The notes under the pieces are model-generated. The model was not told where the DNA came from. It worked only from the letters and a program-made list of their open reading frames with translations, and made no database searches. Both the position numbers and the translations under genes were made by a program. Of a stretch of DNA of 34,250 bases, positions 8,637 through 17,270 are shown piece after piece. The first letter of the stretch is position 1, and every line of letters starts with the position of its first letter. Source of the stretch: Colimorpha sp045576855 (GTDB lineage Bacteria; Bacteroidota; Bacteroidia; Bacteroidales; P3); NCBI GenBank assembly GCA_045576855.1, contig JAZNHG010000033.1, positions 1-34,250 of the forward strand. The letters are read 5' to 3'.

Positions 8637-11528
8637 ATGAAGTTCAAGTACATATTGTCGATATTGCCCATCCTCCTGCTGGCCAGCATCCCCAGCCGGG
8701 CCCAGAGCGACATCGACTATATGCAGAACTACGACACACTCCGCATCTACAACTGCCGTGGCAATTCCGGCGCCCTGACAGTCACCGACCAGCCTTTCTT
8801 CGAAGAATTCGACAGCTGGGCCATCATCTACGGCACCGGACAACCCACGCTGCTGCAATACAGCATAAGCGAATCCGCCGGCAATGGCTGCCAGACCGAC
8901 ATCATCTGCTCCGACACCACCATCCACCACGACGGCAACGTGGCGCCCACCTCCTTCACCACCCACAGCGACACCATAAAGCTCCATTTCCATCGGGATG
9001 TGGGTACCAACGGACAACTTGCCATGAACTGGTCGAGCCCGCAACCCGTCAGCTGCGACTACGCCCCGTATGTGCAGATAATCAGTTTTTCTACCGACAG
9101 TGTACACTTCCGCTGGAGCGACGCAAGCTTGAGCATCGACACCGTGCTGGTCAGCTGCGGCCCTATACGCGACATGCCGACCGCCGCCCACGACATACAC
9201 CTCGGGGGACTCGCGCCCGGCACCAAATACCAGCTGCAGGTCCGCTCGCTGGCCGACAGCCTCAATCCCTGCTGCGCCACCCGTCTCGCCTTCCGCACCG
9301 ACATCCTTCCCGGCGAGGGCATGCCCGACATGCAGGACCTCGAAAGCTACTACTGCCAGTGCTACTACGGCACCTTCGTCAATCCCTACCAGCACGAGCA
9401 ATACAAACCGGGACGCCACACGCTGCTGACCAACACCAGCGCACGCGACCCAGCCACCGGCAACCAGCTGCGCACCGTCTGCCCCGGCACCTCCTGCTCG
9501 GTGCGCCTCGGCAACAGTAGGGCCGGTGCCGAGGCCGAAGCCATCGCCTACAAACTGCGGGTCGACACACTCCTCTACTCGCTCCTGCTGCTGCGCTACG
9601 CCGCCGTGCTCCAGAACCCGAACCATGCGCCCGCCGGTCAGCCACGCTTCCGCTTCGAGATACTGGACTCCAACCACACCGTCATCGACCCCCAATGCGG
9701 CATGGCCGACTTCATCTCCAGCGCATCGCTGGGCTGGAACAATGCCGACAACGAAGTACTTTGGAAAGACTGGACCACCGTCGGATTCGACCTTGCGCCC
9801 TACCACGGCCAGACCATCCTGCTCCGCTTCACCACCTACGACTGCAGCGCCGGCGGCCACTTCGGCTATGCCTACTTCAACGCCGAGTGCATACCCAAGA
9901 GCGTAGCCTCCGAAAGCTGCGGCATCGTCGACTCCAACTCCGTCACTGCGCCCGACGGATTCCACTACACCTGGTACACCCAATCGCCCTCTGCGCCGCT
10001 CTCCACCCAGCAGTGCTACACCTTCAGCACCCTCGACGCCTACGTCTACTGCCGCCTCACCTCGGTCGAGAACAGCCATTGCTACGTCACCATGAGCACC
10101 TACACCGGCAACCGCCTGCCCCGAGCCGTGGCCGACACGCTGTCGGTCAGCCTCTCCATTCCCGACTGCCAAGGCTACAACGTCCGCTTCATAGACCGCA
10201 GCATCATCGTCAACAGCTTGGGCCATCCCACCGGCGAAAACGTCGAGGCACGCCGCTGGTACTTCGACGACGGCGACAGCTCCACCCTCGCCGCGCCCAC
10301 CCACCACTTCGCCGACACAGGCCAGCACCAGGTGACCCTCGTGGCCAGCGTAGCCGGCGACCTCTGCACCGACACGGCCGTGCTCCTCGTCCACGCGCCG
10401 CCCCCGCCGCACCTCGTCCCCCACGACCGGCCCGTCGACGCCTGCGACTCCTTCCTCGTCGGCGACCGCTACTACACGAGCGACACCACAGTAGACTACC
10501 TCCAGTCACGGCCCGGCAGTTGCGACTCGCTGCTCCGCTACCACCTGCACATCCAGCCCGGCAGCCGCACCGCCCTGCAGGCCGACACCTTCTGCTACAG
10601 CGCCCCCTACACCTGGCACGGACTGTCGGCGGGCACCACCGGCACCACCGACACGCTACACTTCACCCTGGCCGACACGCTGGCCAGCGCCAACGGCTGC
10701 GACTCCATCGTCAGCCTGCCCCTGGTGCAGTTGCCTCGCCTGCCGGTAGCCATCGACCGCACCAGCGACTGCGGCAACAAGTCATACCGCCTCGCGGCCC
10801 GCACCGCGCTGCCCTACCTGCGATGGAGCTCCATGCCCGACGACAGCCTGCTCGACGGGCACCGCACAGACAGCGTCGTCTACGTCAGGCCCGGCACCGT
10901 CAGCCAATACAGCCTCAGCGCCGACCACCGCCCCACCCCCTTCTGCCCCTCGCACGACACCGTGACCCTGCTGCCCGTCGGCTTCCCCCACGCCCGCCTC
11001 GAGGTGCGCCCCGAAGCCGTGGACGCCGACCGCCCCATGCTGATAGCCTACGACATCAGCCACGAGGACGGACCGCGCGCCTGGCGGCTCCTCCCCTACC
11101 CCGACGGCACAGACACCCTCTTCCTGACCGACACCGCCGGCACGCTGCGCCACCCGCTGACCGCCCCCATGCCGGACAGCCTGCAGGTAATACTCTGCAT
11201 CAGCAACGACATATGCCACGACACCGCCCGCCGCACCGTGCCCGTGCTGCGCCAGCTCGTATGGGCCCCCAACGTGTTCACCCCCGGCGAGGACGCCAAC
11301 AACCGCTTCACTATCAGCGGCACCGGCCTGCTCGAAGCCGAGCTCAGCATCTACAACCGCTGGGGCCTGCTCCTGTACCGCACCGCCGACCCGGCCCACG
11401 GATGGGACGGCACCTGCGAGGGGCACCCCTGCCCCCAGGCCGCCTACGTGTGGCACCTCCGCTTCCGCTCCGCCACCCATCCCGACAACTGGCAGACCGC
11501 CACCGGCACCGTCACCCTGCTGCGCTGA
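8637..11528 (+). CDS. Large T9SS type B surface protein (CHU_C domain), second paralog
   Basis: The 963-aa protein has the same order of parts as the upstream paralog: signal peptide (IPSRAQ, cleavage near 23), CUB-like region with RIYNCRGNSGAL, a fibronectin III-like domain (GLAPGTKYQLQV), the conserved middle region (RDPATGNQLRTV, WKDWTTVGFDLAPYHGQ), a PKD-like domain (WYFDDGDSS...HHFADTGQHQVTL) and a CHU_C T9SS sorting domain. The last 13 residues (NWQTATGTVTLLR) are identical in the two proteins and their coding DNA is nearly identical, while other regions have diverged. That suggests tandem duplication with constraint or gene conversion at the sorting domain. Many DTV/DTL and C-D-S motifs recur in the central part. 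The function is unknown; a role in surface adhesion or glycan contact is inference. Confidence 0.88.
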   Translation: MKFKYILSILPILLLASIPSRAQSDIDYMQNYDTLRIYNCRGNSGALTVTDQPFFEEFDSWAIIYGTGQPTLLQYSISESAGNGCQTDIICSDTTIHHDGNVAPTSFTTHSDTIKLHFHRDVGTNGQLAMNWSSPQPVSCDYAPYVQIISFSTDSVHFRWSDASLSIDTVLVSCGPIRDMPTAAHDIHLGGLAPGTKYQLQVRSLADSLNPCCATRLAFRTDILPGEGMPDMQDLESYYCQCYYGTFVNPYQHEQYKPGRHTLLTNTSARDPATGNQLRTVCPGTSCSVRLGNSRAGAEAEAIAYKLRVDTLLYSLLLLRYAAVLQNPNHAPAGQPRFRFEILDSNHTVIDPQCGMADFISSASLGWNNADNEVLWKDWTTVGFDLAPYHGQTILLRFTTYDCSAGGHFGYAYFNAECIPKSVASESCGIVDSNSVTAPDGFHYTWYTQSPSAPLSTQQCYTFSTLDAYVYCRLTSVENSHCYVTMSTYTGNRLPRAVADTLSVSLSIPDCQGYNVRFIDRSIIVNSLGHPTGENVEARRWYFDDGDSSTLAAPTHHFADTGQHQVTLVASVAGDLCTDTAVLLVHAPPPPHLVPHDRPVDACDSFLVGDRYYTSDTTVDYLQSRPGSCDSLLRYHLHIQPGSRTALQADTFCYSAPYTWHGLSAGTTGTTDTLHFTLADTLASANGCDSIVSLPLVQLPRLPVAIDRTSDCGNKSYRLAARTALPYLRWSSMPDDSLLDGHRTDSVVYVRPGTVSQYSLSADHRPTPFCPSHDTVTLLPVGFPHARLEVRPEAVDADRPMLIAYDISHEDGPRAWRLLPYPDGTDTLFLTDTAGTLRHPLTAPMPDSLQVILCISNDICHDTARRTVPVLRQLVWAPNVFTPGEDANNRFTISGTGLLEAELSIYNRWGLLLYRTADPAHGWDGTCEGHPCPQAAYVWHLRFRSATHPDNWQTATGTVTLLR

Positions 11529-11588
11529 ACGCCCGCCGCCCTCGCAGCAGGATTGTGCTAATCCGGCACCCGCCAACCCGACCACATC

Positions 11589-11622
11589 AGCCCCCCGACC
11601 GCATCGACCGAGGGGCTTTTTC
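11589..11622 (+). terminator. Intrinsic terminator after the T9SS type B pair
   Basis: AGCCCC (11589-11594) pairs with GGGGCT (11612-11617) around a loop of 17 bases and is followed by TTTTTCTATTT. It lies 60 bases past the second paralog's stop codon and probably ends the recQ/T9SS transcript. Confidence 0.6.
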
Positions 11623-11686
11623 TATTTAACATAACCGCAAAACACCCACTCGCAAACCCCTCAGCCTGAGGTCAAAGCAGTACCAT

Positions 11687-11741
11687 CTCCTACTCATCTC
11701 CTACTCTACCCCTACTCTTCGCCTACTAAAAGCCTAATTTT
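11687..11741. repeat. 11-bp-period tandem repeat with inverted echo
   Basis: Five undecads follow in register: CTCCTACTCAT, CTCCTACTCTA, CCCCTACTCTT, CGCCTACTAAA, AGCCTAATTTT. The next bases (GTAGGAGATAAGTAG, 11742-11756) are the reverse complement of CTACTCATCTCCTAC with one mismatch, so the array can fold on itself. It shares its 11-bp period, but not its sequence, with the arrays at 20569-20645 and 29473-29516. Confidence 0.75.
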
Positions 11742-11944
11742 GTAGGAGATAAGTAGTACATGACTGGGTGTTAATAAATGTTAAATACGGAGAATGTAGC
11801 TTGTCGACCCCACGGCGGTGGCGGGGCGGTGGCGGCGGGGTGGGCAGCAGGATTGTCCAGATTCGGAAGCCGACGGGGCGGCGTCGGCGGGGCGGTTTTT
11901 TCGCCAATGGGCAAAAAGATTGTCGCGCAATCAAATTATTTATG
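11742..11944. other. Intergenic remainder before the M1 peptidase
   Basis: The gap 11529-11971 contains no gene I would support. After the terminator and 11-bp array, a G-rich segment (about 11810-11900) holds a 7-bp hairpin (11869-11875 with 11882-11888) with six T residues seven bases later, a weak terminator candidate. An open frame continues upstream of the peptidase start through this segment. It encodes a low-complexity Gly/Arg-rich stretch and is judged non-coding. Confidence 0.5.
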
Positions 11945-11953
11945 TACATTTGC
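11945..11953 (+). promoter_or_regulatory. -7 element for the M1 peptidase gene
   Basis: TACATTTGC matches TAnnTTTGC and lies 18 bases before the chosen ATG at 11972, leaving a very short leader. A near-match -33 (ATTG, 11919-11922) lies 22 bases upstream. This supports 11972, rather than the far upstream ATG at 11768, as the start. Confidence 0.65.
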
Positions 11954-11971
11954 AGAATAAATACATGGAGT

Positions 11972-14263
11972 ATGAAATGCAATAAGATACTGTCAATCAT
12001 AATGCTGGCGCTGTTTTGCGCACCGCTGTCGGCCCAGGTGGCCGACTCGGTGGATGTGCTGGACTACGACCTGAGTGTGGATTTGAGCCAGGGGCGCCCC
12101 TTTGCGGGCGACGTCACGCTGACGGTGCGGCTGGCGGGTCCCTGCCAACAGCTGGCGCTGAGCCTGCGCGGCACGGCGGATTCGGTGTGGGTGGACGGCG
12201 TGCGGTTGGCCGAGGCCGACCTGGCGGCTCTGCCGCTGGCGGGCCATGCGGCGGGCGACACGCTGACGGTGCGCGTGTGCTACCGCGGCCAGGGCTACGT
12301 GGAGAGCTATGGCTGGGGCGGATTCCACTTCGACAACGACATGAGCTACAACCTGGGTGTGGGCTTCAACGTGGACCCGCACGTCATGGGCAGCGCGCTG
12401 CTGCCCTGCCGCGACAACTTCCACGACAAGGCCACCTACACACTGCGGGTGCACACCCGGCAGGGCTGGACGGCGCAGTGCGGCGGCGAGCTGGTGAGCC
12501 GCACGCCGCAGGACGACGGCACCGAGCGGTCCGTGTGGCGCATCGCCCAGCCGGTGCCCACCTATCTGGTGAGCGTCAGCCAGGCCGTCTGGCACCGCAT
12601 GGAGCGCACCGTGCCGGGCCTCTACGGCGACTACCCCCTCACCCTGGGCTACACCACGCAGAACAGCACCCTCGTCAGGCGCGCCTTCGCCAACCTGGAT
12701 TCGGTGGTGCCCATGTATGAACGCTGCCTCGGCCCCTACCGCTGGGGGCGCATCGGATACATAGCCACGCAGATGGGCTCGATGGAGCACGTGAACAATA
12801 TAGCCCTCGACCTGCGATTCATGACCTCGACCGCCGAGCGGGCCCAGATGACGATAGCCCACGAGCTGGGGCACGCCTGGTTTGGCAATCTGGTGACCTG
12901 CGCCGGCGAGGAGGACATGTGGATCAACGAGGGCGGAGCCTCCTTCTGCAGCGAGCTGGCTATGGAGGCCATCAGCGGCCGCGCCGCGGCCGCCGCCTAC
13001 TACCAGACCAACCTGGAGGCCGTGTTGCGGCAGGCCCACCTGACCGACGGCGGCTACCGCCCGCTGAGCCCCATGCCGCACGACTACACCTACGGCTCCA
13101 CCACCTACGACAAGGGGGCGCTGGTGTGGCACTCGCTGCGCGGATGGCTGGGCGACTCGACCTTCTATGCCGCCATGCAACGGCTGATGCTGAACAAGGC
13201 TTTCGGCAACTGCGCGGCCGCCGAGCTGCGCGACTCGCTGAGCCTCTACAGCGGCCGCGACCTCACGGACTTCTTCCGCTTCCACGTCTTCCAGCCTGGT
13301 TTTGCGGACTATTATGTGAATATCGACACCACCGGCTGCCGCGACGATGTGGTGGGTGTCGTCCTGCGCCAGCAGGGTGTGGGCACCGACAGTGTGGCAC
13401 CCCACAGCCGTGTGCCGCTCACCTTCTTCTCGGCCACGGGCGACACGGCGCGCCGCGTGGCGGAATTCTGGGGCGCGTCGACGGTGGAGAACTTTGTGCT
13501 GCCGTTCCATGCGCAATGGGTCGTTATGGACTACGACATGGAACTCTCCGACGCCTCCACGCTGGCTGTGTTCAGCCACCAGGGGTCGACGCCGTCCAAG
13601 GTGGCCCACATGCTGCTGACCCCCACGCCCGCCGCGGGCACCACCGTGGCGGTGGAACACCACTGGGGCCACCCGTGGAACGTGGACGGCACGCCGGGCG
13701 TGGTGCGCACCGCACAGCGCTACTGGATAGTGCGCGGCACACACAAGCGCTTCGAGGGCATGAAAGGCTCCTTCCGCTATGTGCGCGACGGCAACGAGGC
13801 CAGCAACTACGCCCACCTGGACCCGGGTCTCTTCGCCAACCAGTCGGAACTGGACTCGCTGGTGTTGCTCTACCGGCCGGGCCAGGACTATGAGTGGCGC
13901 GCCGTATCGCGCCAGCGCTCCGGCACGGTCGACGAAGGCTACCTGGTCATGGACAACCTGGCCGCGGGCGAATACACGCTGGCTGTGGCCGACCCGGCGG
14001 TGCTGGCCATCGACGCACCCGCGACGACCGCCGCCCCCACCCTCTTTCCCAACCCCGTGGCCCAGGGCGAGGCCCTGACCCTCGAGGTGCCCACCGACGA
14101 AGCCTTCACCGTGCGCATTTTCGATGCCGCCGGCCGCCGCGTGTGGCAGCGCCGCGGATGCCGCTCGGGGCAGAATATCAGTCCACGGCTGGCTTCGGGA
14201 ACTTATTTGGTGCAGATTGAAAATAAATTCGTATCTTTGCAGTCGAAATTGATAGTACTATGA
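11972..14263 (+). CDS. Secreted M1-family metallopeptidase with T9SS type A tail
   Basis: The 763-aa protein starts with a signal peptide (MKCNKILSII..., cleavage after APLSAQ). The N-terminal beta domain of M1 aminopeptidases precedes the gluzincin site: GSMEH (269-273, the GAMEN-like substrate motif), HELGH (297-301) and the third zinc ligand Glu320 in WINEGG (HExxH-18-E). The C-terminus (about 690-763; LFPNPVAQGE...VRIFDAAGRRVW...LASGTYLVQI) is a Por-type T9SS sorting domain, so the enzyme is likely secreted or surface-attached and trims peptides outside the cell. An in-frame upstream extension to 11768 is rejected because the promoter and signal peptide both favour 11972. Its stop overlaps the next ATG (ATGA), and its last codons contain that gene's promoter. 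Confidence 0.92.
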   Translation: MKCNKILSIIMLALFCAPLSAQVADSVDVLDYDLSVDLSQGRPFAGDVTLTVRLAGPCQQLALSLRGTADSVWVDGVRLAEADLAALPLAGHAAGDTLTVRVCYRGQGYVESYGWGGFHFDNDMSYNLGVGFNVDPHVMGSALLPCRDNFHDKATYTLRVHTRQGWTAQCGGELVSRTPQDDGTERSVWRIAQPVPTYLVSVSQAVWHRMERTVPGLYGDYPLTLGYTTQNSTLVRRAFANLDSVVPMYERCLGPYRWGRIGYIATQMGSMEHVNNIALDLRFMTSTAERAQMTIAHELGHAWFGNLVTCAGEEDMWINEGGASFCSELAMEAISGRAAAAAYYQTNLEAVLRQAHLTDGGYRPLSPMPHDYTYGSTTYDKGALVWHSLRGWLGDSTFYAAMQRLMLNKAFGNCAAAELRDSLSLYSGRDLTDFFRFHVFQPGFADYYVNIDTTGCRDDVVGVVLRQQGVGTDSVAPHSRVPLTFFSATGDTARRVAEFWGASTVENFVLPFHAQWVVMDYDMELSDASTLAVFSHQGSTPSKVAHMLLTPTPAAGTTVAVEHHWGHPWNVDGTPGVVRTAQRYWIVRGTHKRFEGMKGSFRYVRDGNEASNYAHLDPGLFANQSELDSLVLLYRPGQDYEWRAVSRQRSGTVDEGYLVMDNLAAGEYTLAVADPAVLAIDAPATTAAPTLFPNPVAQGEALTLEVPTDEAFTVRIFDAAGRRVWQRRGCRSGQNISPRLASGTYLVQIENKFVSLQSKLIVL
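14206..14240 (+). promoter_or_regulatory. Promoter inside the end of the peptidase gene
   Basis: TTTG (14206-14209) and TATCTTTGC (14232-14240), 22 bases apart, form a good Bacteroidota promoter. They lie wholly inside the last codons of the M1 peptidase gene, about 20 bases before the next ATG. The downstream gene may therefore be expressed both by coupling and from its own promoter. Confidence 0.65.
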
Positions 14264-14874
14264 ACAAGATAAAAGTCATCCTGACCCTGGCACTGACGGC
14301 CCTCACGCTGGGCGCCTCGGCACAGTATTCGCAACTGGGCAAGAAAAACGAGTTCATGCTGAAACTCGAACTCGGCTATTCGCCCTTCATGAGCAACACC
14401 GGAGTGGCCGGCGAACACGGCTACTACATCTACAGATTCCATAGCGCCGCTGGACTGAACGCGATGGCGGGCGTCAACCTGAGCCAGGACTGGTTCATTG
14501 GCGGCGGCGTGGGATTCAACTATTACCACAATCTGCAGCAGGCCGAGGCGGCGCCCATGATGGGCGTGAACCTCTTTGCCGACGTCGACTTCCGTCCGCT
14601 ATGGCAGGGCCTGATGGGATTGGACTACCAGCCGGCCACCATCAAGTGGGCGCCGATGGTGGGTGTGCGCGCCGGCATGAGCATGCTGCTGGACCAGCCC
14701 GACTACGGCTCGCCCATCACACCGATGGTCGAACTCTACGGCGGCGTCAACTGGTTCTACCTGCATGGCCTGCGCAACATGGGCCACAACTGGCATGCCC
14801 TCTACGCCACCATCGGCGTGGCCTATCTGCAGCAAGCCCTCTTTCTGCCCATCCGCATAGGCTGGCGCTGGTAA
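14260..14874 (+). CDS. Predicted outer-membrane beta-barrel protein
   Basis: The 204-aa protein has a signal peptide (MNKIKVILTLALTALTLGASAQ). The rest alternates hydrophobic and polar residues with many Gly and aromatic residues (GVNLSQDWFIGGGVGFNYYHN, GGVNWFYLHGL). It ends with strand-like sequence closing in Trp (LPIRIGWRW), as in small outer-membrane beta-barrels of Bacteroidota. It overlaps the M1 peptidase stop codon by four bases. No specific family or ligand was recognised. A beta-barrel fold is inferred from the pattern. Confidence 0.7.
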   Translation: MNKIKVILTLALTALTLGASAQYSQLGKKNEFMLKLELGYSPFMSNTGVAGEHGYYIYRFHSAAGLNAMAGVNLSQDWFIGGGVGFNYYHNLQQAEAAPMMGVNLFADVDFRPLWQGLMGLDYQPATIKWAPMVGVRAGMSMLLDQPDYGSPITPMVELYGGVNWFYLHGLRNMGHNWHALYATIGVAYLQQALFLPIRIGWRW

Positions 14875-14881
14875 AAGAGCC

Positions 14882-14944
14882 TGAACACTGAACACTAAAC
14901 ACTAAACACTGAACACCGAACACTGAACACCGAACCCCGACCTC
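14882..14944. repeat. 7-bp-period tandem repeat (TGAACAC type), second array
   Basis: Nine heptads fill the gap before rbfA: TGAACAC twice, TAAACAC twice, TGAACAC, CGAACAC, TGAACAC, CGAACCC and CGACCTC. The unit is the same as at 8592-8633. The array ends one base before the rbfA ATG. Confidence 0.88.
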
Positions 14945-14945
14945 C

Positions 14946-15290
14946 ATGCAAAGCACACGGCAAAACAAAATCTGTCGACTGATACAACAAGACATGGGCG
15001 ACATCTTCCTGCGTGAGATGAAGTCCACGCTGGGTCCCTCGCTAATCACCGTGACGGGCGTGCGCATCACGTCAGACCTCTCGATAGCGCGCATCTACGT
15101 GAGCATCATGCCCCTGGGCGGCGCCGCCACCGACAGCCTGCTGGCGCAGATACGCGAGCTGACGCCCGACCTGCGGCGCCGCCTCGGCCTGCGCGAGGGC
15201 AAGCAGCTGCGCATCATACCGCAGCTGGAGTTCTATCTGGACGACACACTGGACTATATGGACAATATCAACCGCCTGCTGAAACAGTGA
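14946..15290 (+). CDS. rbfA: 30S ribosome-binding factor RbfA
   Basis: RbfA binds the immature 30S subunit and helps 16S rRNA 5'-end maturation, especially in the cold. The 114-aa protein shows the family pattern: an N-terminal helix (RQNKICRLIQQDMGDIFLREM), the strand VTGVRITSDLSIARIYVSIMP, and the C-terminal strand LRIIPQLEFYLDDTLDYMDNINRLL, which is the KH-like fold's closing element. The length is normal. Its TGA overlaps the GTG start of the next gene, so the two are translationally coupled. A heptad array lies directly upstream and no promoter is obvious there. Confidence 0.93.
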   Translation: MQSTRQNKICRLIQQDMGDIFLREMKSTLGPSLITVTGVRITSDLSIARIYVSIMPLGGAATDSLLAQIRELTPDLRRRLGLREGKQLRIIPQLEFYLDDTLDYMDNINRLLKQ

Positions 15291-16501
15291 GACTGGAACA
15301 CCGCATCGCCCTGCGCTACCTCTTCGGCCGCCGCCAGCGGTCGGTAGTGACGGTGATATCGTGGATATCGCTGGTAGGGCTGCTGGTGAGCACGGCGGCG
15401 CTGATTATGGTGCTGTCGGTCTACAACGGTATCGGCGAGCTGACCAAGGGCCTCTTCGGCACCTTCGACCCCGAGCTGGTGATAGAGCCGCGCGAAGGCA
15501 AGACCTTCCACACCGACGCCCTCGACATGCAGGCCCTGCGCTCCACGCCGGGTGTGCGGGAGGTATCGCAGATAGTCAACGAGACAGCCTGGCTCACCTA
15601 CGGCAGCAACCAGGCCATCGTGCGCCTGCGCGGCGTGGACAGCGTCTACCATCGCGTCACTGGCTTCGACACACTCCTCTACGACGGCGAATACCGCCTG
15701 CACGACGACGGCATCAACTATCTGCTAGTGGGCGGCGAGATATACTACACACTGGCCATGCGCCCCCATGCAGGCCACGCGGCCGCCGTGCACATACCCA
15801 AGCGCGGCACCGCCAGTATGGGTTTCACACTCGACCAAGCCTTCAACACTGGCTATGCCTATCCCGCCGGCTACTTCTTCATCCAGCAGGATATTGACCG
15901 CGAATATGTGGTGAGCGATATCGACTTTGTGCGCCAGCTGATGGACTATGCCCCCGACGAGGTGAGCGCCCTGGCGCTGCGTTTGGAACCCGGCACCAGC
16001 GTGCAGCGGGTGAAGAAGAGCCTGCGCGCCCAGACCTCCATACTCGACGCCCGACTGACTGTCAAGGACCGCTACGACCAGCAGCCGCTCTACTTCAAGA
16101 TATTCCGCACCGAACGGCTGGGTATCTACCTCATCCTCTCGCTTATTGTGCTCATCTCCACCCTCTCGCTGGTGGCGTCGCTCTCGTTGCTTATCATCAA
16201 CAAGAGCCGCGACATCTTCATCCTGCAGAGCATGGGCATGACCCGCCAGCAGCTGCGCCGAACCTTCCGCGCCGAGGGACTGCTCATCTGCACCGTGGCC
16301 GTCGTGGCGGGACTCGCCATCGGATTTGTCGTCTGCTGGCTTCAGCAGCAGTTTGGCATCATCCGTATGGGCGACGGCAACTTCGTTGTCAGCACCTTCC
16401 CCGTGGCCATGCGCGGGGTGGACTTCCTCGCCACCTTCCTCCTGGTCATGGCCATCAGCACCGCTTCAGTAACCCTCACCGTACACCGAGCCAAGATATG
16501 A
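15287..16501 (+). CDS. FtsX-like ABC transporter permease (LolC/E-type)
   Basis: The 404-aa inner-membrane protein has an N-terminal segment (ISWISLVGLLVSTAALIMVLSVYNG), a large periplasmic domain (about 50-270) and three C-terminal membrane segments (around 280-305, 330-360 and 375-398). The start MRLEHRIALRYLF and the C-terminal FtsX domain (IYLILSLIVLISTLSLVASL...SMGMTRQQLRRTF) place it with LolC/LolE-type permeases, which release lipoproteins from the inner membrane with a LolD ATPase. No ATPase gene is nearby, so the substrate is inferred. The start is GTG, overlapping the rbfA stop (GTGA). The end overlaps the next gene by ATGA. Confidence 0.88.
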   Translation: MRLEHRIALRYLFGRRQRSVVTVISWISLVGLLVSTAALIMVLSVYNGIGELTKGLFGTFDPELVIEPREGKTFHTDALDMQALRSTPGVREVSQIVNETAWLTYGSNQAIVRLRGVDSVYHRVTGFDTLLYDGEYRLHDDGINYLLVGGEIYYTLAMRPHAGHAAAVHIPKRGTASMGFTLDQAFNTGYAYPAGYFFIQQDIDREYVVSDIDFVRQLMDYAPDEVSALALRLEPGTSVQRVKKSLRAQTSILDARLTVKDRYDQQPLYFKIFRTERLGIYLILSLIVLISTLSLVASLSLLIINKSRDIFILQSMGMTRQQLRRTFRAEGLLICTVAVVAGLAIGFVVCWLQQQFGIIRMGDGNFVVSTFPVAMRGVDFLATFLLVMAISTASVTLTVHRAKI

Positions 16502-16626
16502 ACACGAAACACCACCGCCGAACACTGCTCCTGCTGCTGGCTGCCACACTGCTCTGTGCGGCATGCAGCTCGAACGAACACATGTATCGCCACAACCGCA
16601 GCCACTGCGACTGCCCCACGTTTTGA
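16498..16626 (+). CDS. Very small lipoprotein, 42 aa
   Basis: The ATG at 16498 overlaps the permease stop (ATGA) and the frame ends with TGA at 16624-16626. The protein has a basic start (MNTKHHRR), a leucine-rich core and a lipobox LCAAC, leaving a mature lipopeptide of about 20 residues (CSSNEHMYRHNRSHCDCPTF). The C-terminal C-x-C-P-x-F resembles tiny Bacteroidales lipoproteins. Its place between a Lol-type permease and a SprT-like protein, with overlaps at both ends, argues that it is real. Its role is unknown; the two extra cysteines could bind metal or form a disulfide. Confidence 0.7.
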   Translation: MNTKHHRRTLLLLLAATLLCAACSSNEHMYRHNRSHCDCPTF

Positions 16627-17252
16627 CCGACGCCGAGAAATATCGTCGCATACTGGCAAACCATCTGCCGGGCGAGGCTGTGGAATGGGTCTACGGCTAC
16701 CTCAACCGTCACCGCGTACACTTCCATATCACGCGCCAGCGCACCAGCAAACTGGGCGATTACCGCTGGCCCCAGCCGCGGCACGACTACCACGAAATAA
16801 GTGTCAACGGCGACCTCAACCCCTACCGCTTCCTGCTGGTGTTCCTGCACGAGGCGGCCCATCTGGAGACCCACCTCAAGTACACCCATGTGCCACCCCA
16901 CGGCCACGAGTGGCAAGGCGAGTACGCCCGCCTCATAGCCGACCACACCAATCTGTTCCCGCCCGAGGTGCAACCTCTGCTGCTACGGCTGGTGACGCGC
17001 ATTCCGCTCAGCCGCACCTTAATGAAAGAGGTGGAGAAACAGCTGCACCACTACGACGCAGACTATGACCCCAGCGCGCACCTCACCCTCGACGACCTGC
17101 CTGCCGGCACGCACTTTCGCCTGAAGAGCAACCCCACTCTGGAACTGGCAAGCGTGGAGCACCGCCGCACCCGCTGGCTGTGCGTCGTCCCCGGCACCCG
17201 CCGTTTTTACACCGTCAGCGGAACCGCCGAGGTGATTCCTGCTGCAGAATAG
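16623..17252 (+). CDS. SprT-like zinc metalloprotease-fold protein
   Basis: The protein has the SprT-like pattern: LLVFLHEAAHLETHL with the HExxH zinc site, followed by H-x-W (HGHEWQGEY), and a small C-terminal beta region that could be the family's zinc-ribbon-like end but lacks the four cysteines. The family is related to eukaryotic Spartan, which cleaves DNA-protein crosslinks; the bacterial role is not established. The start is uncertain. A TTG at 16623 overlaps the small lipoprotein stop (TTGA) and gives 209 aa starting before TDAEKYRRIL. An in-frame ATG at 16563 would add 20 residues that merely re-read the lipoprotein gene. I prefer TTG because every other junction in this operon is a 4-base overlap. 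Confidence 0.8.
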   Translation: MTDAEKYRRILANHLPGEAVEWVYGYLNRHRVHFHITRQRTSKLGDYRWPQPRHDYHEISVNGDLNPYRFLLVFLHEAAHLETHLKYTHVPPHGHEWQGEYARLIADHTNLFPPEVQPLLLRLVTRIPLSRTLMKEVEKQLHHYDADYDPSAHLTLDDLPAGTHFRLKSNPTLELASVEHRRTRWLCVVPGTRRFYTVSGTAEVIPAAE

Positions 17253-17270
17253 CCTCCACCGCACCTCGCT

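Noticed and set aside
8400..10424. A 674-codon open frame on the minus strand across both T9SS type B genes
   Set aside because: It lies antisense to two genes with clear domains; its Val/Gly/Ala-rich translation is the reverse-strand shadow of GC-rich codons.
11544..11856. 13-bp identical sequence GCAGCAGGATTGT at 11544 and 11844, exactly 300 bp apart
   Set aside because: No further similarity around the two copies and no element between them; probably chance or a minor duplication.
11993..13816. A 607-codon frame antisense to the M1 peptidase
   Set aside because: His/Val/Gly-rich translation mirrors the peptidase codons; the catalytic motifs are on the plus strand.
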